Of a DNA stretch of 64,000 nt, positions 30,721 through 42,595 are shown one piece after another. The stretch is taken from NCBI GenBank assembly GCA_030761205.1, contig JAULJL010000041.1, positions 3,358,001 through 3,422,000 of the forward strand. The letters are read 5' to 3'. Position numbers and translations under genes: made by a program. The DNA comes from Fremontodendron californicum. Lineage: Eukaryota; Streptophyta; Magnoliopsida; Malvales; Malvaceae. The first letter of the stretch is position 1, and each line of letters opens with the position of its first letter. The notes under the pieces were generated by a model, which saw nothing but the letters and a program-made list of their open reading frames with translations, ran no database searches and was not told where the DNA came from.

Positions 30721-33314
30721 TGGAACCCAACCCATTATTGTCCAGCTGTCCGAACCGAACGCGAAATCGGAATACCAAAACAGCTCCTACACAGCTTTCC
30801 CAACAAAAATGGGTTCAGATTGGGTGCAATGTAGCTATATCACCTATCATTCACCCTCGCTCAGATGATGACACATGGCACAATCTGGACCGCCAGTCAA
30901 CCTCTAAGTAGGCTACCCCTAACCTACTCCAACACATCCCATCATAGGCCTAAAATTTAGACTAGAGAGAGAAAGTCCCTAACCATATCAGTTTTCCCTA
31001 TCTCACTCTATATTTCAAATTTTGGATATCCTTAGTGATCCTAAGTCATCCTTAGTGATCCTAGGTGATCCTATGTCTTTATTTGTCAAACACTTGAGGT
31101 GATACTAACATGAGTGTCAGAGCATGCCCCAGAGGTAAACCTCCGACGCCCTCTCACCTCGTTGTTTCTTTGTAGGAAACCATCCAACTAGTGAAGATCA
31201 CTTCGATCTTGATGAGTCCCGATGTCCCCCGATGTGATCCGAAGTGCCATGAACCTCTAGCAGAAGGTTGATCACATCAGTTCCTAAGTGCCTTGTATGC
31301 TCGGCGAGAGACTAACCACTTCGGTTCCCAAGTGCCACGCCCATCTGTTGACTTCGGGCCCCATGTGTCCAATGTCCACCTAAGTGCCACTTACTTTGGC
31401 TCAAGCACAACAAGTACATCAGCACTCTAGTGTCCCTTAGTGTTCAGCTTTAGTCTTTGCCACTACAACGGCCACACCTACTCTAGCAGACTCTCACAGT
31501 TGTGGACAGTGAAACAAAGGTTAGATAAGTCCCTAGCACCATACTTCATCCACCAACATCCCTAGCAAAACAAGATTTCCATCACCATTGTGACAGTCAA
31601 ACAAAGGTTAGATAAGTCTCTAACGAAGCAGACACAAGCTCAGAGGTCACCAAGAGCTTAAGCTTCACCTCGCCTATGCTAACTATGAGCACAGTCGACT
31701 ACCATAAAGGGCATCATGGATCTCCCCAAGGAGAAGAGGAGTTGGCCGAACAAATAATGGGAACACTAGAGAACTTATGTTCTCTACTACTGCGGCCACT
31801 ACAATTATTACGTGAATCTCCAAAGATGACATATCCGAGAAAGTGAACCATGAGTTCAACTCCTCGATGAGTAAAGTGCACGGCCGGCTAACACAACCAA
31901 TGTGTATCTATATACAACATTGACACAAGAGTTCGCCCGTGAATCTCCTAAGGTTCTTTGTTTGCACCAAGGGAAGATGGAAAGCTCAAAGGCATGCACT
32001 AAGGTCCACCTAATATACTCAGGAGGAACGTGGCCGAAGCCCTTAAGGAACACTCTCTGAATCTCATCATGTGCCGCTAAGTGAATTGTAAGAGCAGACA
32101 CTACTTTCGCAGCACAAGCTAAACGCTGGAAGCATGCTCAAAGTGTGACAACTGAGACAACTCTAGTGAAAACTAGGCGCAAAAGCTCACCTCAACCACG
32201 ACATCTCCTAAAGTCATTAAGATGGCGTTCAACCAAAGCATGTAAAATCATGAAAAAAAATAAGTCCGCACTTAACTAGATTCACATCATGCAAAAAATA
32301 GAAAGCAAGAGGTTGTGGCTACAACTCTCACTCACATCCAAGATGGCCAAAGGACATCCTCCCTTGATGACAAAATTCCCAAGTCAAACCACATGAGGGC
32401 TTATGCCACATAAGGAAGAGCCTCCTTAGTGTGATCTCTTGTCCGACACCTAAAGTGGCAGGACAAGGCTAATGGTTACAGCAACTACAACTCACGCTCA
32501 AAGAATAAGTGAGCTTGAAAGGGTGCACACAAAATGCCAGACGTCGCTACAAAGGTCCGACCACGACAAGGGAAAACATGCTACACACTCACTTAAAGAC
32601 ATCATGGACTTAGCATTACAAAGGACTTTTGAGCGTGACAGGGTAGGCAACCTCCAGCAACAGCTCCTAATAAGAGAGTTAGGATGGATCAACGAGCTCT
32701 AAACATCCCCTAAGCGAGAGATCTTGGGTGGATCAGCCACCTCCAAAAGAAGCTCCTGAGCAAGAGAGCATGGAAACATTGATCACGTTCAACAAGGCTT
32801 GAGCATAGCGGCCTCTTTGACAAAGCTCCTCCCAATGACTAAAGATACTAAGTTCATGTCTTGGAAATATGGTGAGATAACGATGTCTGAAATGACTACG
32901 GACAACAAATTGATGCTAAAGGCGCAAGCACAACATGAGGGTGGAAAGTTAGTTTGCAAGCCTTAAAAGAAATGGCTCAACTTCCGAAAGTCCATTGACG
33001 GACACATCCGTAGTCACAGCAAGGGATTAAGGTCATCAACAACTCAGCTCGACGGATAAGTGAAAGCTTGAAAACACTCTCAAAAGGGAGTCTTTTGTCG
33101 TTCACAGAGGAAGGTCAACACGTCTTTAAGGAACGACCACTTCAAAATCCTCTTCCAACAAAAACAAAGCATGACTCAACTTCCACCTCAAAAGAAATCA
33201 TCTTTTTCTTCCGCCCAACTTCACCTACAACGTTCGAGTTTGGCCATCCTGGACATTAGTCCTCAAGTAAAAGGAGCTTGCATGGCTACTTCACCTTGAA
33301 CAAGGTTCGACTTT

Positions 33315-34738
33315 TGATGCACCCAAAAGAGTGTATCTTTATTAAACCTTGCACTTAATATGATCAATTATAGTAAAGTAGTATGCAAGGGTCGAATCCA
33401 CAGAGATTGGTTTTTAGTTTATAAATCACTAGTTTAAAACTTAAATTCAAAGAAAACAAAAGTTAAAGGGGTTTTGAAATCAGTTTAACTTAAGCAAACA
33501 ATAAAAATGAGAAAGCAATTAAACAAGAAGTAATTAGATTTGAGAAATATGGCTAAAGGTTCATTCTCCACCACTAGACAATATTATGAATCAAATTCAG
33601 ACCTATAAATATCAATTATCTATCAAAGTTAACAACCGTAGATAATAACCTCCCGTGTTAACCCCAATCCTTCCTTAGTTCATCGTTAAGCAAGACAAAT
33701 GCCACAACTTAATCTCTAGCTATCAAACAACCTAGGATAAAACATCTATAAATTTAATTTCATAGCAGCTTTATGATGAGAAAGATAGGTTGATCTAAGC
33801 AACAAAAGCATGAACATGAATTGTTTAACTTAGGTTATGTTCCACTTCGCAATTAGCAAAAACTTTAACATAATCATTAATCACAAATTGCCACTATTGA
33901 ATAGAAATTAAGATAAGCTACGTATCAAAACTCCTAAACTACCATTAGATAATTATCAAGATCTATCTAGTATGCATCCTAAGCAAATCAAGATAAAATC
34001 ATAAACAATTGTTATGGAAGAACATAAGCAACTTTGATAAAAAAAAAAATCAATATATGATAAGATCTAAAAATCAATTACAAAACATGTCTAGGGCTTT
34101 GAAATCACCCTTAACCAAGAAGGAGTTTAGCCTTGCATAGGCATAGTTAACATAGACATAAAAGAAACTAAGAAGAAATACTAAGAGAATAAAGAAGAAG
34201 AAGAATATAGATAAATAATCAAAACATGACCTAGTTTGTGGCTTAAAAGATGGTATTTTATAGAGTTTTAAAACCCTAGGTACAAGTCCTTGTAGCACAA
34301 GTAAGTTAGGAGGAATAAAAATCATGTTTTCAAGGTTTTTTGCATGATTTTTGCGGTTCCTTGGGCACCGCGGTGCCAAAATTGGGCACCGCAACGCCGA
34401 GCTCTCTATCTACACATTTTTCTACTACACCTTCCTTCACTTTGTTGGCTGATTTTGATGAACTTTTCTTGTCCGATTTAGGCGTGTAAAATACCGTTGA
34501 AAAGGTATTCAAGCCAGCTTCAAAAGTCAACAAGGAAGTTTCTTACAATAAGGAATTTAACATCATGTTTCCCTTGCAACAAGCTCCAGAGGTCAAATGT
34601 GCCTTCTTTCTTTGCAACCAAAAATTGATATTTTTGACTCCCAAGTCTTCTTCCATCTTGTGATTATGATTTTGTAAGCTCTTTACCATCATTATTGACA
34701 TCTTTTCACTTCATTCTTTTAAATATACCTAGAATTCA
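33315..34738 (-). repeat. Divergent LTR in opposite orientation (M)
   Basis: Read on the minus strand it ends AAGATACACTCTTTTGGGTGCATCA-like at 33315 and shares the U5 blocks (GGTTGTTAACTTTGATAG, AATAAATC regions) with the other LTRs. Its U3 is unrelated: it has GGCACCGCGGTGCC (34364-34377, a perfect 14-bp palindrome), a TATAAAATA box (near 34250-34262, minus) and no TGATAACTCG start. The start TGAATTC at 34738 is a guess. It is a related family with a replaced U3, or a solo LTR. Confidence 0.65.
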
Positions 34739-35295
34739 AAGTGGAACATAACCTAAGTTGAACTATTCGAGCTTATGTGTTTGTTGCTTAGATCAACCTA
34801 TCTTTCTCATCATAAAGCTGCTATTATATTGAACTTAGAGAGCTTATTCTAGGTTGTTTGATAGTTAAAGGTTAAATAGATAGCTTGTTCTATTTAACAA
34901 TAAACTAAAGAAAGATTGGAGTAACAGAGCTTGTTGTTATCTACGATTGTTAACTTTGATAGCTAATTAATGTTGATAGATATGAAATTGATTCTTAATG
35001 ATGTCTAGGGGTGGAGAACGAAACCTTAACCATATTTTTCATATTTGATTCTTCTTAATTACTTGTTTTCTCATTCTCATTCTTATTGTTAACTTTTATT
35101 TTAATATTTGATTTCAAAATCCCCTTGACTTTTGTTTACTTGTTTTTAAGTGATAAACTATTAACTTATAAACTAAAACCCAATCCTTGAGGACTCGACC
35201 CTTGCTAATCACTATACTCTACAATTGATTTTTTTTTAAGTGCAAGGTTAAATAAGATACACTCTACAATTGATAAACTATTAACTTATAAACTA
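34739..35295 (+). repeat. LTR U5 fragment joined directly to gag (element L)
   Basis: It begins AAGTGGAACATAACC in mid-U5 and runs to GATACACTC, then a 30-base local duplication (TACAATTGAT, AACTATTAACTTATAAACTA), then jumps into gag. The LTR end, primer-binding site and gag start are missing. Confidence 0.75.
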
Positions 35296-36148
35296 GACAA
35301 TCTCATCTCCATAGTTCAACAAGTGGCCATAAGTAAGATTCAACAATCAAGGTAGTGTGCAGTGTGCTTCATGATGGATCATCCAACCAATTGGTGCCCA
35401 TACTACCAAAAATATAATTTTGAACCAGCCTATGATGTGGGAGAATACCAAAGCCATCAAGGGTTCCAAGGACAACAGTATGATGCTTACCCAAACACTT
35501 ACAATGAGGGATGGTGGAATCATACTCATTATGGCTACTCGGGAGATTATGAAGAAGTAGATCCTTATGCTAATTACACTAATCAATTTGTCTTCAATCA
35601 ACCATGGGATCAACAACAAGATCTTTTTGAGCCACCACCTCAAGCCTCAGGTAATTCTTTAGAAGAACTTGTCAATTTTCTTGTTATTAATACTCTGCAA
35701 CTTCAACAGGAAACAAGGGAAACAAAGGCAAGTATCCAGAGTTTGGAAAGGCAAATGAGCCTATTTGCTAGTAGTACGGTGGAATTAGTAGCACAAAGAT
35801 CTCAAGCACTCCCTTCCCACTCGATGATTGATCCAAAGGAGAGTGTTAGTGCCACAGAACTTGAGGATGAATCAGAAAATCCAAGGGAACCGAGGATGAG
35901 AAAGAACTAAACATGGATTCAACTATTGAAGATAATGAAGCTTCAATTCCGAAAGAGAGTACTTCGGCACCTGAGGTAACGTTTAAGGTTCCACTTTTTG
36001 CTCATGTTTCTTCTCCAACTTTTCCTAGTAGATTTGCAAAGTTCAAGGAGGAAGAAAATGAACAACATATGCCGGAAACCTTATACAGCTTGTTTGTGGA
36101 TGCCATTCAACAAATACCAAAATATGCACCATTCCTTGACAAGCTATG
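35296..36148 (+). pseudogene. gag: Gag fragment with zinc knuckle, element L
   Basis: This is the only gag copy here that keeps a CCHC knuckle: C-AV-C-FMMD-H-PTNW-C (C-x2-C-x4-H-x4-C), coded at 35356-35397. It is followed by QKYNFEPAYDVGEYQ and the Tyr-rich, coiled-coil and IDPKESVSAT blocks seen in the other remnants. A stop codon (TAG 35353) precedes the knuckle, a missing C near 35890 shifts the frame (GAACCGAGG against GAACCCGAGG in F), and the LTR of F interrupts it after FLDKLC at 36148. It shows that the 312-aa remnants begin where a knuckle-bearing gag was cut. Confidence 0.8.
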
Positions 36149-37545
36149 TGATAACTCGTATAATTATATAGTTTTTAGTTATGTTTTATTATTGTTTTGT
36201 ATCAAATACGAGTTATTATTGCTTAGTCTAATTGTGTTTATGATTTTTTATATTTTTATGTAATTTGGTGTTTTTCACGAGTTTCTTTGAGTGATTTCAG
36301 ATTACTAGGTTAAATCAAGAATTAAGGGCAAATCCAGTTCAGTTCCAGTTCCGACACCTTTTGCCATATCAGCTATATCTGGAGTTTCACTGAAGCATTA
36401 AGGATGAAATTTTTACAGTGCAAAGCTAAGAGGCATATCTATCTTTTCCATGCTTTACACTTCTTGAAACGGAGTCGTTTTCCCTAGCGAAATGTGGTAT
36501 CATGTTGGCTGATGTGCAATGACGTCTGTTCTGACCAGTTTTGGTATTTTGACCATATCTTCCGATCCACATGAGCCAATGAGCTGATTCCAACGGCTAT
36601 GGATCACAAACAGATAGGGGAATATTTTTCTAGAAGACCATTTGATCAGATCAAGCCTCCAACATTGACAAAATCAACCATCAAGCTGGCTGATCAGAAT
36701 TGTCATACAATATGACGAAAATTGTTAGAAAAATGCACCCACCTATTATACCTACCTTTGAAATTTATAAAGCTTGTCTCTTGTCATTTAACTCTCCAAA
36801 ATGTGTATAAATAGAGGGCCTTGGATGATTGTAAGAGATATTGTACATTGGTAGGATATTAGCCATTGTAATAAAATTCTCTAAGTTTTCTTCTTCTTTC
36901 TTTTCTCTAGTTTTATTTTTCTTTAGAGAGAGCAAGAGGCTGGATAATTAATATTCTTCTTCTTCTTCTTTATTTCTTTTATTTTCTTCTTAGATTCTCT
37001 TTAATTTTATGTTTATGTTTACAATGGCTATGCTAGGCTAAACTTCTATTTGGTTAAGGGTGATTTCAAAGCCCTAGACATGTTTTGTGATTGATTTTTA
37101 GATTCTATCTATCATTAATTTTCTATCAAAGTTGCTTATGTTCTTCTACAAGAATTGTTCATGATGTTGTCTTGATTTGTTTAGGTGTACAACTAGATAG
37201 ATCTTGATAATTATCTATTGCTAGTTTAGGAGTCTTGATCCGTGTAATTGTCTTGATTTCCTATTCATAAGTGGCAATTTGTGATTAATGATTATGGTCA
37301 AGTTTTCAATAATTGCAAAGTGGAACATAACCTAAGTTGAACAATCCGATCTTATGTGTTTGTTGCTTAGATCAACCTATCTTTCTCATCATAAAGCTGC
37401 CATTAAATTGAATTTAGAGAGCTTATTCTAGGTTGTTTGATGGTTAGAGATTAAATAGAGAGCTTGTTCTATTTAACGACAAAGTAAGGAAAGATTGGGA
37501 TAACAGAGCTTGTTGTTATCTACGGTTGTTAACTTTGATAGTTGG
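36149..37545 (+). repeat. 5' LTR of element F, left part (split by E)
   Basis: It starts TGATAACTCG inside the gag of L and breaks at GATAGTTGG where E inserted. It continues at 44690-44995. The total length without E and one GTTGG is 1703 bp, close to the short D LTR. Confidence 0.9.
37541..37545. repeat. Left target-site duplication of E (GTTGG)
   Basis: It matches 44685-44689. Removing E and one copy restores continuous LTR sequence. Confidence 0.93.
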
Positions 37546-39634
37546 TGATAACTCGTATAATTATATAGTTTTTAGTTATGTTTTATTATTGTTTTGTGTC
37601 AAATACGAGTTATTATTGTTTAGTCTAATTGTGTTTATGATCTTTTATATTTTTATGTAATTTGGTGTTTTTCACAAGTTTCTTTGAGTGATTTCAGATT
37701 ACTAGAATTAAGGGCAAATCCAGTTCAGTTCCAGTTCCGACACATTTTGCCATATCAGCTATATCTGGAGTTTCACTGAAGCAATAAGGCTGAAATTTGT
37801 AGCCGTGCAAAGCTAAGAGGCATATCTATCTTTTTTATGTTTTATACTTCTTGAAACGGAGTCGTTTTCCCTAGCGAAATCGACCATCAAGTTGGCTGAT
37901 GTGCAATGACGTTTGTGCTGACCTGTTTTTGTATTTTGCCCATATCTGCTTATCCACATCAGCAAATGAGCTGATTCCAATGGCTATGGATCCGTAACTG
38001 ATACGGGAACCTTTGTCTAGAAGAACATATGATCAGATCAGGCCTCTAATATTGACGAAATCGACCATCAAGTTGGCTGATGTGCAATGACGTCTGTGCT
38101 GACATGTTTTCGTATTTTGCCCATATCTGCTTATCCACATCAGAAAATGAGCTGATTCCAACGGCTATGGATCCGTAACTGATAGGGGAACCTTTTTCTA
38201 GAAGACCATGTGATCAGATCAGGCCTCCAACATTGACGAAATCGACCATCAAGTTGGCTGATCAAAATTGTCATACAATATGACGAAAATTGTTAGAAAA
38301 ATTCACCCACCTATTATACCTACCTTTGAAATTTGTAAAGCTTGTCTCTTGTCATTTAGCCTTCCAAAATGTGTATAAATAGAGGGCCTTGGATGATTGT
38401 AGAGGATCATATTGTACATAGGTAGGATATTAGCCATTTTAATAAAATTCTCTAAGTTTTCTCCTTCTTTCTTTTCTCTAGTTTTCTTTCTTTTCTCTAG
38501 TTTTCTTTTTCTTTAGAGAGTGCAAGAGGTTGGATAATTAATATTCTTCCTCTTCTTCTTTCTTTCTTTTATTTTCTTCTTAGATTTTCTTTAATTTTAT
38601 GTTTATGTTTATAATGCCTATGCTAGGCTAAACTTCTATTTGGTTAAGGGTGATTTCAAAGCCCTAGACATGTTTTATGATTGATTTTCAGATTCTATCT
38701 ATCATTAATTTTCTATCAAAGTTGCTTATGTTCTTCTACAAGAATTGTTCATGATGTTGTCTTGATTTGTTTAGGTGTACAACTAGATAGATCTTGATAA
38801 TTATCTATTGCTAGTTTAGGAGTCTTGATCCGTGTAATTGTCTTAATTTCCTATTCATAAGTGGCAATTTGTGATTAATGATTACGGTCAAGTTTTCAAT
38901 AATTGCAAAGTGGAACATAACCTAAGTTGAACAATCCGAGCTTATGTGTTTGTTGCTTAGATCAACCTATCTTTCTCATCATAAAGCTGCCATTAAATTG
39001 AATTTAGAGAGCTTATTCTAGGTTGTTTAATGGTTAGAGATTAAATAGAGAGCTTGTTCTATTTAACGACAAACTAAGGAAAGATTGGGATAACAGAGCT
39101 TGTTGTTATCTACGGTTGTTAACTTTGATAGTTGGTTGATATTGATAGATCTGAAATTGATTCTTAATGATGTCTAGTGGTGGAGAATGAAACCTTAACC
39201 ATATTTTTCATATTTGATTCTTCTTACTTACTTGTTTTCTTACTTTTCTAGTTTGCTTGTTTTTAAAAGTATATTTATTTTTATTGGCTGGTTATACCGC
39301 CTAATTTGTATATTAACTTTGTTTTACTTTTATTGGCTGGTTATACCGCCTAATTTATTATATGTATTTTTATTGGCTGGTTATACCACCTAATTTAGTA
39401 TATATATTTTTATTGGCTGGTTATACCGCCTTGCATCTTCTTCTTATTATTTACTTTAGTTTAAATCTGGCTTCAAAAACCCCTTTTCTTTTATTGTTCT
39501 TGAATTTAAGTTTTAAACTATTAACTTATAAACTAAAACCCAATCCCTGAGGACTCGACCCTTGCTAACTACTATACTTACAATTTATCTTTTTAGTGCA
39601 AGGTTAAATAAGATACACTCTTTTGGGTGCATCA
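37546..39634 (+). repeat. 5' LTR of element E
   Basis: It is 2089 bp with two U3 units and four U5 units. The third U5 unit has ACCACC in place of ACCGCC, a variant shared with its partner. Confidence 0.95.
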
Positions 39635-39640
39635 AATTTT

Positions 39641-39658
39641 TGGCGCCGTTGCCGGGGA
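39641..39658 (+). other. Primer-binding site of E (tRNA-Asp)
   Basis: TGGCGCCGTTGCCGGGGA, perfect form, 6 bases after the LTR. Confidence 0.9.
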
Positions 39659-39778
39659 TTGTTTTCTTTAGTTTATTTGTTACTTGGTTTATTCTTATTT
39701 TCAGTTCTAATGAGTTTTATTTTCTTGTACATACGGGTTTTTCTGATCAAATTTTGAAAAAAAAAAAAAAAAAAAACG

Positions 39779-40717
39779 ATGGAATTGAGCAATCTAACAC
39801 TTGAAGAGTTGGTGGCATACATGAACATGGAGAATCAACAAGCCAATCTCACCTTCCCAGTTCAACAATTGGCCATGGGAGGATGTCAAGGCCATCAAGT
39901 GTTCCAAGACCAACAGTATGATCATTACTCAAACACTTACCATGAGGGATGGTGGGATCATACTAATTATGGCTACTCGAAAAATTACCAAGAAGTAGAT
40001 CCTTATGCCAATTACACTCATCCATCTAGCTTCAATCAATCATGGTCCCAAGAACCAGATCTTTTTCAACCACCACATATGACTCAAAACTCAGGTACTT
40101 CTTTAGAAGATCTTGTCTATTCTCTTGTTACTGATACATTGCAATTTCAACAGGAAACAAGGGCAAGCATCCAGAGTTTGGAAAAGCAAATGATCCAATT
40201 GACTAGTAGTATGGTGGGATGGGTAGCACAAAGATCTGAAGAACTCCCTGCCCAAACAATGATTAACCCAAAGGAGAATACTACTATTGTGACCTTGAGG
40301 AATGAGGAACAAGATGAGGATAAGACAAAATTAGAGATGAATTCTATTCTTGAGGATAATGAAGCCAATGATCCAAATAAGAGTATTTCAGCACCTGAGG
40401 TAACGTTTGAGATTCCAATTTTTACTAATGTTTCTTCTCCACCTTTTCCTAGTAGATTCGCAAAGTTCAAGGAGGATGAACATGAACAAGACACGCTGGA
40501 AACCTTAAACAGTTTGTTTCTGGATGTCATTCAACAAGTACCAACATATGCTCCATTCCTCGATGAGATATGCACCACAAAGGATGATGGAATAATACTT
40601 GTAATGGAGAATGCATCCAGTGTTGTGCAAAGAATGCTTCCTCTCAAACGCATAAATTTGGAAAATTTCATGTATGAGCCTGACAAGCCTAAAAAGCCAA
40701 GAAGGGGTGTTGGTTAG
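39779..40717 (+). CDS. gag: Gag C-terminal remnant, element E (312 aa)
   Basis: An intact 312-codon frame from MELSNLTLEEL to KPRRGVG. Its first half matches the B copy (MIQLTSSMVGW), and its second half matches the A copy (KLEMNSILEDN, FKEDEHEQDTLETLN), so it looks like a mosaic of those two. The coiled coil, the INPKENTTIV block and the FPSRFAKF block are present. There is no zinc knuckle or enzyme domain. Confidence 0.75.
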   Translation: MELSNLTLEELVAYMNMENQQANLTFPVQQLAMGGCQGHQVFQDQQYDHYSNTYHEGWWDHTNYGYSKNYQEVDPYANYTHPSSFNQSWSQEPDLFQPPHMTQNSGTSLEDLVYSLVTDTLQFQQETRASIQSLEKQMIQLTSSMVGWVAQRSEELPAQTMINPKENTTIVTLRNEEQDEDKTKLEMNSILEDNEANDPNKSISAPEVTFEIPIFTNVSSPPFPSRFAKFKEDEHEQDTLETLNSLFLDVIQQVPTYAPFLDEICTTKDDGIILVMENASSVVQRMLPLKRINLENFMYEPDKPKKPRRGVG

Positions 40718-42595
40718 GTTCAAAACACTAACTCAAGTGTTAATTGGGAAGGCAACCCAATTAAAGAAGAAATTGCCAACCTTCCATATTCAGATTTGCT
40801 TTCTCTTTCTCTTTCTTTTCCTTTTTCTTTTATTATTTTTATTTTTATTGTTTTTATTTTTATTTTTTATGTTTACTTGTTAATTTTTGTTTAGTGTTTT
40901 AAGATTATTTAGGTTGCATGAGTTTGTTTTGTTTTGAGTCTAGTTATTCCTATTCTTATGTTATTAGTTCTTTTCTCTTACACATGATTCTTTCATTTGG
41001 GTTAATAGACTTACATTGAGGACAATGTAAGAATTAAGTGTGGGGGGAATGATTTAGGATTTCTTTTATTTTTGTCTACTATTTTTTTTTTATGAGTCTT
41101 TATTATTATTATTATTTTTAGTGTGTTTTAGTTCCTTTTTAATACAATGATGAGATATGAATTGCATAAGTCTAAAACATATTTATTAGTGAGAAGATTT
41201 TCATGAGAATTGAGCTTGATGTCAACCTTTTTATGAGCCAATGTTAATATGATATGTTGATTGAGAAAGAAGCATGTTTAGACTTAATCTGACTTGTATA
41301 ATCATTCTTGTGAGTTTTTGAGCCTAAAATGATTGATGCATTATACAAATCAATCTAATTTCTTTCTTGAGTGCTCTTATGATTACATGATTCTCTAGAA
41401 CTTGCTTTAAACCGTTTGAGACTATATTGATGCATGTGACAACATGAATATGATAGAGGCATTAGGATTTTTAGCCAGGGCCAAACAACCATCCCTTATT
41501 GATGTTCCAAGAGAACACACCCTTAGTGAACCAATTTGAGCCTACATTGAATAAGCTATCTCTTTGGTAACCATAACTTGTCCCTAACCTAAATATACTT
41601 ATATCTTTACCTTTGTTCCAAAGATGAATTAGCATGATTTGAGACAAGTTGCAAAGACAAGGGATTTTTTTTGGTTAGAAACAAGAAATAAGTGTGGGGG
41701 AAAAGAAAAGAAAAGTCAAGAGAAAAAGAAATGGAATACTGGCAAATACATTCCTATATAAAAAAAAATGAATCATCTCTTGAATTTGTGGAAAAAGAAA
41801 AAGATGTTACAAAGTTGTTTAGAATGAAGAAAAGGCCCAACATGAATATCCGGCCTAGGTGACTATGTACTTGTAAAGAGTTTTGAGAAGTTTCTTTGTA
41901 TAATCTTTTTATGTCTCTAAACTTTATGAACTCTTTGAAACCTTTGTGATATCTTTATCCTTTTGTTCTTCAACCAAATTACAAACCCCTTGGCCCCATT
42001 ACAACCTTGATTAAAGACCTCTTGATTTATGAAGTTGCATGATCTTTTAGTGGAGAATAGGTGGACAAGCAAGCATATGGTAGAAGTGTTTTCATGAGAT
42101 TGATTGAGTGTAAACACTTTACCACTACTTTAAAGAGTGAAAATCAAGAGAGTATCCCATGTGAGAAGTTGAGATTAAATTTGAACATGCACTATTTTGA
42201 TTGAGATATGTTATGCTAATATTGGCTTAACTCAAACAATTTACATTCAAGCATGATTTTTTGTGAAATTTTTTAAGCTATTGATTAGTTTATAAGACTT
42301 GTTCAAATATTGTCTCTAATTTGTATTGAAAGGATTAGGAGTAAATATTTTTAGTATATGTAGTTTATTTATATGAAGTTTATTTATATTTTAATTTTTC
42401 AATGTTTGTGGGTATCGTTCTAGTAAACCCTCACGAGACTAAACTCGTCCACTAGGGACACCTAGGGGTTTAAAGGCTTGTGGCACATGCTAAGTGCCAC
42501 CGTGATTTCCTACGAAAGTGGATTAGATTAGATTTTCTTATTTTATTTTTATTGAGTCGTTGCTAGGGACTAGCAACAATCTAAGTGTGGGGGTG
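40718..42595 (+). other. 3' untranslated internal region and polypurine tract of E
   Basis: No gene is visible. It has a single hairpin CTTACATTG/CAATGTAAG (41010-41031) with AAGTGTGGGGGGAA, AAGTGTGGGGGA near 41690, and the terminal AAGTGTGGGGGTG. It shows the basic 3' region without the cassette. Confidence 0.8.

Larger units (their letters stand above)
26840..33314. other. Unrelated GC-richer segment, no convincing gene
   Basis: Composition changes sharply from the flanking AT-rich elements. All frames hold only short ORFs with no recognisable domain. Features present are three tandem arrays (26950-27390, 27493-27722, 29381-29572), scattered AAACGTGCAAA motifs (near 29775, 29852, 30278 and 30362), and a possible polypurine tract and LTR start near 30691. 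I read it as the decayed non-coding part of another Ty3/gypsy-like element, into which D (left) and the right-hand cluster inserted. A host intergenic origin cannot be excluded. Confidence 0.45.

Noticed and set aside
27078..32702. Many ORFs of 60-120 codons on both strands in the GC-richer segment
   Set aside because: No domains, no start context, low-complexity or repeat-derived content; typical of non-coding sequence with fewer AT-rich stops.
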